A stretch of 6,168 bases of DNA from Flavobacteriaceae bacterium (GCA_023141985.1 JAGLKH010000295.1:1-6168), one strand, 5' to 3'; positions 1-5,717 are shown, counted from the first letter of the stretch. The notes: generated from the letters alone by a model not told the origin. Numbers and translations are program-made.

Positions 1-69
1 AGGATAAATGTTTCAGTAAGGCAGGAATCTATAATCAAAGATTAGTGTATTAGTGGCAAAATAAAATCA
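1..69 (+). other. Left-edge flank upstream of pyrF, possibly the last codons of a preceding gene
   Basis: This stretch is too short to assign. Frame 3 is open from the window edge to a TAG at 51-53 and frame 1 is open to a TAG at 43-45, so either could be the tail of a plus-strand gene entering from the left. The frame-3 tail would leave 16 nt before the pyrF ATG and would suggest co-transcription. In several Flavobacteriaceae the gene before pyrF encodes peptide chain release factor 1, but neither tail is recognisable as that protein. No TAnnTTTG promoter element is visible here, which is weakly in favour of pyrF being read from an upstream promoter. Confidence 0.25.
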
Positions 70-882
70 ATGACCCAAGATCAATTAATAAACCAAATCC
101 AAAAAAAGAAATCCTTTCTATGTATAGGATTAGATGTCGATTTAAATAAAATTCCACAGCATTTACTAGAAGGAGATGATCCGATTTTTGAGTTTAATAA
201 AGCTATTATAGACGCAACACATCATCTGTGTGTCGCTTATAAACCTAATATAGCATTTTACGAAGCTTATGGTTTAAAAGGTTGGCAAGCCCTGGAAAAA
301 ACGATAAAATATATAAACGAAAACCATCCGGAAATTTTTACAATTGCTGATGCTAAACGTGGAGATATTGGTAATACAAGTAGTCGATATGCTAAAGCTT
401 TCTTTGAAGATTTAGCCTTTGATAGTTTAACAGTAGCCCCTTATATGGGAAAAGATTCTGTGGAACCTTTTTTAGCTTTTGAAGGGAAATACACTATTCT
501 TTTAGCATTAACTTCAAATGAAGGAGCCTTTGATTTCCAGACACAAAAAGTAAACGAAAAAGAACTTTACAAGCACGTACTAGAAACTTCTAAAACATGG
601 AAAAACTCAGAAAATCTCATGTATGTTGTTGGAGCGACTAAGACAGAGCATTTAGCCGAAATTCGTCAGATTATTCCAGATAGTTTTTTATTAGTTCCCG
701 GTGTTGGAGTTCAAGGAGGAAATCTTCAAGACGTTTGTAAATATGGAATGAATGATAACGTAGGATTGCTAATAAATTCTTCTCGCGGAATTATATATGC
801 TTCAAATGAAACTGATTTTGCTCAAGCTGCTGCTAAAAAAGCAAGTGAACTTCAACAGCAAATGGCTGAAATATTAAATTAG
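70..882 (+). CDS. pyrF: Orotidine 5'-phosphate decarboxylase, type 2
   Basis: This cytoplasmic enzyme decarboxylates orotidine 5'-monophosphate to UMP, the last step of de novo pyrimidine synthesis. The 270-residue protein matches the longer type-2 subfamily (about 270 residues) rather than the shorter E. coli-like type. Visible motifs are the first beta-strand with a catalytic-fold Asp (CIGLDVD, 18-24), a Lys-Pro-Asn segment (58-60), the catalytic DAKRGD signature (Asp94, Lys96, Asp99) followed by IGNTS, and the phosphate-binding end of the barrel (PGVGVQGG, 210-217, and NSSRGI with Arg239). The protein appears full length and intact. The ATG at 70 gives the normal N-terminus just before the first barrel strand, and its leader is A-rich with no Shine-Dalgarno sequence. 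It converges on the minus-strand ORF ending at 901, with only 18 nt between them and no hairpin terminator visible. Confidence 0.97.
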   Translation: MTQDQLINQIQKKKSFLCIGLDVDLNKIPQHLLEGDDPIFEFNKAIIDATHHLCVAYKPNIAFYEAYGLKGWQALEKTIKYINENHPEIFTIADAKRGDIGNTSSRYAKAFFEDLAFDSLTVAPYMGKDSVEPFLAFEGKYTILLALTSNEGAFDFQTQKVNEKELYKHVLETSKTWKNSENLMYVVGATKTEHLAEIRQIIPDSFLLVPGVGVQGGNLQDVCKYGMNDNVGLLINSSRGIIYASNETDFAQAAAKKASELQQQMAEILN

Positions 883-900
883 CTTATTTATATTTACTTA

Positions 901-1020
901 CTATTTGGTTTCCTTTTTTTCATCCTTCGATTCAATAGAGTTGTTTTCTATTTCTATTGATTCTTCAACGGTATCCATGCTTGTTCTAATAGTGCCAACT
1001 TTACAGAATTGGGTGTTCAT
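901..1020 (-). CDS. Possible small hypothetical protein (39 residues)
   Basis: An ATG at 1020 (minus strand) opens a 39-codon frame ending in TAG at 901-903. The predicted peptide begins MNTQFCKVGT and becomes very hydrophilic. The second half is rich in Glu, Ser, Asn and Lys, including an ENN core and a DEKKETK end. It has no signal peptide, membrane segment or recognisable domain, so I assign no function. In favour of a gene: it fills most of the gap between pyrF and the 65-residue gene, lies on the same strand as that gene, starts 69 nt downstream of its stop, and has an A/T-rich leader typical of this group. Against: at this size and base composition a chance frame is quite possible, and no promoter of its own is apparent. 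Confidence 0.33.
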   Translation of the reverse strand: MNTQFCKVGTIRTSMDTVEESIEIENNSIESKDEKKETK

Positions 1021-1089
1021 AAATTATTTTATTAATATATACGAGATAAATTAAGAATTGGATGTAAAAAAAGGCTGATTTTAAATTTT

Positions 1090-1287
1090 TTAAGACACAG
1101 ATTGAAGAGGCTCTCTGCTTAAAAACTTCAATCGATTTAGCTTATCTAAAAGTTTCAAGGCTTTATATTCCGAAATATCGCTTAAAGCAGAATCTGTTTG
1201 TCGAAAATTATAAGCATCTTCAATAAGCTGTTTGTATTGCTTTTGCAGCTTGTTTTGATGTTCCTTTATTTTTGAAGATTTGCTCAT
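1090..1287 (-). CDS. Small Lacal_2735-like family protein (65 residues)
   Basis: This short, lysine-rich cytoplasmic protein has no signal peptide or membrane segment. Its centre reads KLQKQYKQLIEDAYNF (13-28), followed by a helical stretch ending LKLLDKLNRL. This resembles the short helical Lacal_2735 family of Flavobacteriia, whose members carry a K-L-x-K-x-Y-x-x-L-x-E-A-Y/H block and then a second helix. The resemblance is from memory of the family pattern. The molecular function of that family is not known to me. Two amphipathic helices with an S-x-L-S-D-I-S-E link suggest a helical hairpin or coiled-coil dimer. The ATG at 1287 is chosen because it directly precedes the conserved helix and lies about 27 nt below a plausible promoter. 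The C-terminal ten residues (SREPLQSVS) look unstructured. Confidence 0.72.
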   Translation of the reverse strand: MSKSSKIKEHQNKLQKQYKQLIEDAYNFRQTDSALSDISEYKALKLLDKLNRLKFLSREPLQSVS

Positions 1288-1313
1288 TACTATAATAAAA
1301 AAAAACGTGCTAT

Positions 1314-1344
1314 TAAATATATTTAAAATATTCTATAACAGCAA
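1314..1344 (-). promoter_or_regulatory. Candidate Bacteroidota promoter for the 65-residue gene
   Basis: Read on the minus strand, TTG (1344-1342) is followed by 20 nt and then TATATTTA (1321-1314). This matches the TTG-N17-23-TAnnTTTG pattern of Bacteroidota housekeeping sigma factor, except for A in place of the final G. It would start transcription near 1307 and give a leader of about 20 nt before the ATG at 1287. The region is very AT-rich, so a chance match is possible. Confidence 0.38.
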
Positions 1345-1401
1345 GTTAAATTTTGAATTTGTTAATAAAAAATGCCGGTTCTCAAAAGAAAAGAAAAATA
1401 G

Positions 1402-1447
1402 TCCTTCCCTTCAGAGAGTCCCGATAGCTATCGGGACGGGATTAGGA
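1402..1447. repeat. Palindromic intergenic element with nested outer arms
   Basis: The core at 1418-1437 is a perfect 20-bp palindrome, GTCCCGATAGCTATCGGGAC. Outer arms also pair: TCCT (1402-1405) with AGGA (1444-1447) and TCCC (1406-1409) with GGGA (1438-1441). A TT bulge (1442-1443) and an unpaired TTCAGAGA (1410-1417) interrupt the pairing. The element is conspicuously GC-rich against its AT-rich surroundings and ends 4 nt before the DUF4197 stop codon. I recall the CCCGATAGCTATCGGG core as common between genes in flavobacterial genomes, which would make this a dispersed repeat, but only one copy lies in this window. It could also act as an RNA hairpin at the 3' end of the DUF4197 transcript. 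No T-run follows the hairpin directly on that strand; a weak TATTTTTC follows about 17 nt after the core, so a classical terminator is uncertain. Confidence 0.7.
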
Positions 1448-1451
1448 TGGG

Positions 1452-2156
1452 TTAATCCTGCAAGGCAAAAACTTTTTTTAATAAATCTGTAGTTCTTGAC
1501 GATAGCTTGGTTCTAATTTCTTTTTCTTCAACAGCAATCATAGTGTAAACTCCTTTTAAGGCTTCTCCTGTAACATAATCGGTTAAATCCGGATTTACAT
1601 TATTAGTAAACGGAATTGCATTGTATCTGTTAATTAAATTTTCCCAAATCTGGTCAGCTCCAACTTTTCCAAAGGAGTTTTTAATTACCGGATGAAATTT
1701 ACTGTACAAAGCAGTTTGAGTTTTACCTGTTAGATATTGTGTAGCAGCATCATTGTCGCCAAGTAAAATGGTTTTTGCATCTGCAAAAGTAATTTCCTTA
1801 ACAGCACTTATAAAAATAGGAGTGGCTTCTTTAACAGCATCTTCTGCAGCCCTATTAAGTATTTTTAATCCTTCGTCTGCCAGTTTGCTTAATCCTATGT
1901 CACGTAAGGTTTTATCAACTTTTTTAAGTTCGTCAGGTAATACTATTTTTACCAATTCATTTTTAAAAAAGCCGTCTTTTTGGGTGAGCTTGCTCACTTG
2001 TTTGTCAATACCAAAATCAAGTGCTTGCCGTAATCCTGAAGCGATATCTGCGTTACTTAATCCACCACCTTGTGGTAGCTGATTGATTACTTGTTGTAAT
2101 TCTGAACAAGCAGTTAAATTAAAAATTAGGATAAGTGTTAAAAATTTTCGTAACAT
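1452..2156 (-). CDS. DUF4197 lipoprotein
   Basis: This is a predicted lipoprotein of 234 residues. The N-terminus (MLRKFLTLILIFNLTAC) has two basic residues, a hydrophobic core and a lipobox L-T-A-C with the lipidated Cys at 17. The rest matches the DUF4197 pattern: LSNADIASGLRQAL (33-46), NRAAEDA (101-107), the FADAKTIL...DNDAATQYL block (124-142), and the C-terminal NPDLTDYVTGEAL...IAVEEKEIR (188-215). The mature protein is mostly helical and should sit in the periplasm anchored to a membrane. The biochemical role of DUF4197 is unknown to me and the sequence shows no catalytic motif. Length is normal for the family and the gene looks intact. It is divergent from the PqqB-like gene, with 38 nt between the start codons, and is followed at once by a palindromic element at its 3' end. 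Confidence 0.9.
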   Translation of the reverse strand: MLRKFLTLILIFNLTACSELQQVINQLPQGGGLSNADIASGLRQALDFGIDKQVSKLTQKDGFFKNELVKIVLPDELKKVDKTLRDIGLSKLADEGLKILNRAAEDAVKEATPIFISAVKEITFADAKTILLGDNDAATQYLTGKTQTALYSKFHPVIKNSFGKVGADQIWENLINRYNAIPFTNNVNPDLTDYVTGEALKGVYTMIAVEEKEIRTKLSSRTTDLLKKVFALQD

Positions 2157-2179
2157 AATTTGAGGTTTTATATCTTTAA

Positions 2180-2210
2180 CAAATATATGTTATTATGTCA
2201 AAAGCTCAAA
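2180..2210 (-). promoter_or_regulatory. Near-consensus Bacteroidota promoter for the DUF4197 gene
   Basis: On the minus strand TTTG (2210-2207) is followed by exactly 19 nt and then TATATTTG (2187-2180). Both boxes match the Bacteroidota TTTG / TAnnTTTG consensus with standard spacing. Transcription would start near 2173, leaving a leader of about 17 nt before the ATG at 2156. The upstream box lies inside the coding sequence of the divergent PqqB-like gene, within codons 5-6. RNA polymerase bound here would cover that gene's start region. Confidence 0.68.
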
Positions 2211-3145
2211 TTTCATTTTTAATCTTAAGTTTCCCCTTTTTTTATAGTTGTAATACGGAATTAAAAAAAGAAAAAATTGACCCCCAAAATCAATATATTA
2301 CTGTTCTTGGCATTGCTCAAGATGCAGGTTTTCCACATATAGATTGTGACAATGATTGCTGTAATGCATTTTATGATGGTTCTGAAAATAAAAAATTAGT
2401 ATCCTGTTTAGGTTTAGTCGATTTGTTGAACAAAAAGAAATGGCTCTTTGATGCGACTCCAGATATGACACAACAAGTTCGGGATTTAAAATTAAATCAT
2501 TTAGACAACGGAAAAGTAATAGATGGTGTTTTTCTTACCCATGCACATATTGGTCATTATACAGGATTAATGTATTTAGGCTTTGAGGCTTTAGGAGGTA
2601 ATAATGTCCCTGTTTACGCTATGCCAAGAATGAAAACCTATCTTGAAAATAATGGCCCATGGAGTCAGTTATTAACTTTTAATAATATTGAATTACGACA
2701 ACTTCAAAACGACTCTATAATTAATTTAAATACAGAATTGAAAGTGACACCGATTTTAGTGCCACATCGTGATGAATATTCTGAAACAGTTGGATATAAA
2801 ATTGAAGGCAATAATAAATCGGCTTTATTTATTCCGGATATCGATAAATGGCATGTTTGGAAAAAGAATATAATTGAAGAAGTAAAAAAAGTTGATTATG
2901 CATTTTTAGACGCTTCATTTTTTAGAGATGGTGAAATAGCAAGAGATATGAGTAAAATACCACATCCTTTTACTACTGAGACTACAACTTTATTTGAAAA
3001 TGAAGATGTTAAAACAAAGAGCAAAATCTATTTTATACATTTTAATCATAGCAATCCTACACTTAAAGATTCTCATCCTTTAAAAGATAGTATTATTAAT
3101 TTGGGCTTTAATTTTGCAAAAGAGGGTGATGTATTTGATCTATAA
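2195..3145 (+). CDS. PqqB-like metallo-beta-lactamase-fold lipoprotein
   Basis: This 316-residue protein has the metallo-beta-lactamase fold of the PqqB branch. The order of motifs is: a lipoprotein-type signal (hydrophobic 6-17, Cys19 in F-Y-S-C); LGIAQDAGFPHIDC (38-51), the counterpart of PqqB's Gly-rich start; a Cys cluster (Cys51, Cys55, Cys56) in the place of PqqB's structural zinc site; THAHIGH (115-121); His191 in VPHRDEYSETVGY; Asp215 in FIPDID; and IHFNHSNP (281-288), the counterpart of the VHINNTNP end motif. The metal signature is HxHxGH, with Gly120 where hydrolases of this fold usually have Asp. No PQQ biosynthesis gene accompanies it, and a lipidated export signal is not expected of PqqB, so a role in PQQ synthesis is unlikely. 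It is probably an exported metal-dependent hydrolase of unknown substrate. The ATG at 2195 is the only one giving a full signal sequence. Confidence 0.82.
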   Translation: MSKAQISFLILSFPFFYSCNTELKKEKIDPQNQYITVLGIAQDAGFPHIDCDNDCCNAFYDGSENKKLVSCLGLVDLLNKKKWLFDATPDMTQQVRDLKLNHLDNGKVIDGVFLTHAHIGHYTGLMYLGFEALGGNNVPVYAMPRMKTYLENNGPWSQLLTFNNIELRQLQNDSIINLNTELKVTPILVPHRDEYSETVGYKIEGNNKSALFIPDIDKWHVWKKNIIEEVKKVDYAFLDASFFRDGEIARDMSKIPHPFTTETTTLFENEDVKTKSKIYFIHFNHSNPTLKDSHPLKDSIINLGFNFAKEGDVFDL

Positions 3146-3169
3146 AATTGGGGATAAAAAAAATGCAAG

Positions 3170-3184
3170 TAAAATACTATTTTA
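3170..3184. promoter_or_regulatory. AT-only palindrome upstream of the thioredoxin-like gene
   Basis: TAAAATA-C-TATTTTA is a perfect 7+7 palindrome with a one-base centre, in the 91-nt gap between the PqqB-like gene and the thioredoxin-like gene, 52 nt before the latter's ATG. A one-base centre cannot form an RNA hairpin of this size, so if functional it would be a protein-binding site on DNA. It overlaps TATTTTAG (3178-3185), a partial match to the TAnnTTTG box, but no TTG lies at the right distance upstream. In such AT-rich DNA it may be chance. Confidence 0.22.
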
Positions 3185-3236
3185 GCATAATAATTGTTAA
3201 GGTAATAATTAAAACATTCAAAGTTTTTTACGCAAA

Positions 3237-4364
3237 ATGAAAAAGAGTAAACATCATTTAAAGAAGTATTCGATTTTTGCTTTATTCTTTTTATTTTCGA
3301 CTATATTTTGGAGTCAGGAAAGTATATCTGAGATAATTCAGACATCAAAAACTGCAAAACAAACGGATAATGTGTTGTATTTTATAGACTTTTGGGCAAC
3401 TTGGTGTGCTCCTTGTATTAACGTGTCTAAATATTTAGAAGTCCTTCAAGAACAAAATCCTGATAATTTTTATATAATTTCATTAAGTAAAGAAAACCCA
3501 GAAGTTGTAAATCAATTTTTTAAAAAGCATAGTACAAGCTTAGCTGTTGCAATAGATTTTGGAGGTCAAACATTTAGAAAATATAATATAAAAAGTTTAC
3601 CGTATGGAGTATTACTTAATGCTGATGGAATTACACTTTGGAAAGGACATCCGGCAGATTTTAAAAATGCGCATATTAAAAAATATTTAAAAAAGAATCA
3701 TAAAAAGGCGGCATTAAGTAATATGTTTAATGTTGTCCAGAAAGTATCTGTTGTTGAAAAAGTTTATCAACCTAAATCTGATTTTGATTTTTTTGAGATA
3801 GAAAGAATGATTGGCCAAAGTTTTCAAATAAAGCATAATGAATCATATATTGAGTTAAAAGGCAGCTTACAACATATTTTAGCATATGCATTAAAAGTGT
3901 CAGTAGATCAAGTAAAGATGTTGCCCAATATTAATAAATACTACCATATGTTTTTTAAGCATAACAGTGAAGCTTTTAATATGATGAGCAAACAGATTAT
4001 AGATAAACTGCAATTAGAAAAAATAGACGAAATTACAAATGGGAATGCCATAGTTTTAGACATAGAAAACCCAACATTTTGGGATACTAACCAGATAGAT
4101 TGGGGTAGTAACAGCTTTAAATATTTAATAGATGATACCCAAATTCAAGCTGACGACATGAAGCTAAAAGATATAATTTATAAATTGTCTACAGTTTTAG
4201 AAATGCCGATAGTAATAAAACAAAAAAATATAGATAATGACAAACACGATTGGCAAATACACTACAAGTTTTATAGTTTAATGCAGGCAGATTTGTATGA
4301 TAACTATGGTATAATAGCTAGTAAAAAATTAGTGAATTACCCTCAATATATAATAAAAAAATAA
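3237..4364 (+). CDS. Secreted thioredoxin-fold protein with a long C-terminal extension
   Basis: The 375-residue protein starts with a strong signal peptide: a basic N-region (KKSKHHLKK), a hydrophobic core at 11-24 and a likely cut after W-S-Q (27). A TlpA/thioredoxin-like domain follows (about 30-153): DFWATWCAPC with the redox pair Cys57 and Cys60, the predicted cis-Pro122 in KSLPYG, and the typical D-G-x-x-x-W-x-G strand (130-137). It should act in the periplasm or at the outer membrane as a thiol-disulfide oxidoreductase, the direction of which cannot be told. Residues 180-375 are not thioredoxin. They contain two blocks (about 206-277 and 308-363) that loosely follow the TIGR03435/DUF3738 layout seen fused to or near TlpA proteins in Bacteroidota; I hold this second match weakly. 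It lies 91 nt after the PqqB-like gene on the same strand, so co-transcription is possible, and it shares a terminator hairpin with the convergent OmpA gene. Confidence 0.85.
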   Translation: MKKSKHHLKKYSIFALFFLFSTIFWSQESISEIIQTSKTAKQTDNVLYFIDFWATWCAPCINVSKYLEVLQEQNPDNFYIISLSKENPEVVNQFFKKHSTSLAVAIDFGGQTFRKYNIKSLPYGVLLNADGITLWKGHPADFKNAHIKKYLKKNHKKAALSNMFNVVQKVSVVEKVYQPKSDFDFFEIERMIGQSFQIKHNESYIELKGSLQHILAYALKVSVDQVKMLPNINKYYHMFFKHNSEAFNMMSKQIIDKLQLEKIDEITNGNAIVLDIENPTFWDTNQIDWGSNSFKYLIDDTQIQADDMKLKDIIYKLSTVLEMPIVIKQKNIDNDKHDWQIHYKFYSLMQADLYDNYGIIASKKLVNYPQYIIKK

Positions 4365-4391
4365 GACGCCTTAATAAAAAAGACGTCTTTT
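4363..4391. terminator. Shared bidirectional terminator between convergent genes
   Basis: AAGACGCCTT (4363-4372) pairs with AAGACGTCTT (4380-4389) over ten positions with one C-A mismatch, a seven-base AATAAAA loop and TT after the stem. On the minus strand the same mismatch becomes a G-U pair and the stem is followed by TATTTTTTA, a much better U-tract. It therefore fits best as the terminator of the OmpA gene, 29 nt past its stop, and also serves the thioredoxin-like gene, whose TAA overlaps the stem's first bases. The second arm is itself self-complementary (AAAAGACGTCTTTT, 4378-4391). Confidence 0.75.
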
Positions 4392-4417
4392 CAAAATGGA
4401 TTAATAGCAAATATTGT

Positions 4418-5515
4418 TTATTCTATTACTCTAAATTCTGTTCTTCTGTTTTTTTGGTGCTCTACTTCAGAACAATCTGCACCATTTGAACAATGGTTTG
4501 ATAATCTAGCCTCACCATATCCTTTAGAAGATAAACGACTTCTAGAAATTCCTCTCGAAACTAAATAGTTTACAACAGAATTAGCACGTTGTTGAGATAA
4601 AGACATATTGTAAGTATCATCTCCTCTTGAATCCGTATGAGACATAATTTCAATATTTACTGGCTTACTATTAAGAATAGGTAATAATGTTTCATCAATT
4701 ATTTTTTTAGAAGCAGAAGTTAAACGAGCACTATCCAGTTCATAAAAAATTGGTAAAATATTAGGATCTAATAAACCGCAATCAACTTCTTCCCATGATG
4801 TAATGCCTCCTTTCTTTGTAAGAACTGTTCTTGTAACTGTTTTATATTTTGCAGGAATAGTTACACTGTTTGTTGAGGTTGGACGATCTACAACCTGGCG
4901 TTTAATAGTAGTATACTCAGCAGGAATTTCAATTTCATCCATACGAGCAGGAGTTTTAATAACTCTCTTTTTGTAAACTGTGTTTTGCAAATTTATAGGA
5001 ATATTGTTTATAGTCGCATCATTTGCAAGTGTTGTAAAACTAACATCTTTATGCCGAGCGGGATATTCCACAAAACAGGCAGAAACACAGTCTTCTTTAT
5101 TAGGAGATAAACACCCTTCTAATGTTTTGTATTCCCAACCTGAAGTTTTTGGATATGTTTCAAATGTCTTTGAATCTTTGCCAAAGCTTGCAGGAATTAT
5201 GGATAAATCTGTTCTTCCCTCTTTTTTTACATAAGAAACTTCAACAGTTTCGTAAATGGCTGGCACATAAACGAATTTTTTTGTAGCTTCTTTAATTAAA
5301 ACAGTTTCTTCTATAGTTTTATAAGTAGCTGGTACTATTTCTAATTTTGTAAATGCAGGATAAACTTGAAGAGTTTCTTCTATGTCTTTAAATTCATCTT
5401 TAGTAATACATTTTACATAACATTTCCCTGGTTCTGGATTTTCTGGTAATCCTTGTGCTTGTGTAAAGCTTATAGATCCAATAAGGAATAAGCTTAATAA
5501 TAATCTTTGTTTCAT
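4418..5515 (-). CDS. OmpA-family outer membrane/periplasmic protein with PA-x-Y repeats
   Basis: A signal peptide (1-21, hydrophobic core LLLSLFLIG, likely cut after A-Q-A-Q or nearby) is followed by a repeat region and a peptidoglycan-binding OmpA C-terminal domain. Residues 50-235 contain about seven to eight copies of a [I/V/Y/T]-P-A unit, the clearest being VPATYKTIEETV (61-72), VPAIYETVEVSYV (84-96), IPAEYTTIKRQVV (197-209) and IPAKYKTVTRTVL (220-232). The OmpA domain (about 254-365) has SHTDSRG, LSQQRANSV, KGYGE and a final NRRTEFRV. Asp295 and Arg310 match the spacing of the diaminopimelate-binding pair in OmpA. There is no N-terminal beta-barrel. The mature part has eight cysteines (32, 36, 135, 143, 147, 246, 342, 348), suggesting disulfides. 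It should tether the outer membrane or a surface complex to peptidoglycan; the role of the repeats is unknown. A convincing promoter was not found in the AT-rich leader. Confidence 0.9.
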   Translation of the reverse strand: MKQRLLLSLFLIGSISFTQAQGLPENPEPGKCYVKCITKDEFKDIEETLQVYPAFTKLEIVPATYKTIEETVLIKEATKKFVYVPAIYETVEVSYVKKEGRTDLSIIPASFGKDSKTFETYPKTSGWEYKTLEGCLSPNKEDCVSACFVEYPARHKDVSFTTLANDATINNIPINLQNTVYKKRVIKTPARMDEIEIPAEYTTIKRQVVDRPTSTNSVTIPAKYKTVTRTVLTKKGGITSWEEVDCGLLDPNILPIFYELDSARLTSASKKIIDETLLPILNSKPVNIEIMSHTDSRGDDTYNMSLSQQRANSVVNYLVSRGISRSRLSSKGYGEARLSNHCSNGADCSEVEHQKNRRTEFRVIE

Positions 5516-5662
5516 AAAATAAAAAATGTGTTAATGGTTTTAGTTTATACAATAAATATTGATATTAACTTTTTAGACACAACAATTTATGCTAAGTCAC
5601 AATCGGTATAATGTTCTTCTTAAATGATTCTAAAGATGTCACTACCTTTTTTGAAAATTCCG

Positions 5663-5670
5663 TAAATTTG
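5663..5670 (+). promoter_or_regulatory. Possible -7 box for the icmF-like gene
   Basis: TAAATTTG is an exact match to the Bacteroidota TAnnTTTG box. It would start transcription near 5677, giving a leader of about 46 nt that contains the hairpin at 5700-5717. No TTTG or TTG occurs 17-23 nt upstream, so only half of the promoter is supported. Confidence 0.35.
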
Positions 5671-5699
5671 CCACTCTAAAACAAGTTCAATTAATAAGA

Positions 5700-5717
5700 T
5701 TTCCACTTTCGTGGAAA
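5700..5717. repeat. Hairpin just upstream of the icmF-like start codon
   Basis: TTTCCAC (5700-5706) and GTGGAAA (5711-5717) are perfect inverted repeats around a TTTC loop, ending five bases before the ATG at 5723. In mRNA this could form a stable seven-pair stem overlapping the ribosome-loading zone. In DNA it is an 18-bp near-palindrome that could bind a dimeric regulator. No T-run follows, so it is not a terminator. Its form, short arms around a TTTC loop, also resembles small dispersed hairpin repeats found between bacterial genes. Confidence 0.55.

Noticed and set aside
1280..1492. A 70-codon plus-strand frame across the start of the 65-residue gene, the palindromic element and the DUF4197 3' end
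   Set aside because: It overlaps two better-supported minus-strand genes, reads straight through the palindrome, and its product has no coherent domain or signal.
1753..2082. A 109-codon plus-strand frame inside the DUF4197 gene
   Set aside because: It is antisense to a clear family match, and its Ser/Leu-rich product is what the complement of that gene would give.
2033..2082. Short inverted repeat ACCAC-CTT-GTGGT as a possible regulatory stem
   Set aside because: It lies within the codons for the QGGG linker of the DUF4197 protein and is only five bases long, as expected from glycine codons.
2195..4364. A new PQQ biosynthesis or peptide-modification operon around the PqqB-like gene
   Set aside because: No pqqA-like peptide, radical SAM enzyme, PqqC or PqqD homologue is present, and the neighbours are a DUF4197 lipoprotein and a thioredoxin-like protein.
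4980..5234. An 84-codon plus-strand frame inside the OmpA-family gene
   Set aside because: It is antisense to the repeat region of a convincing gene and has no recognisable features or promoter.
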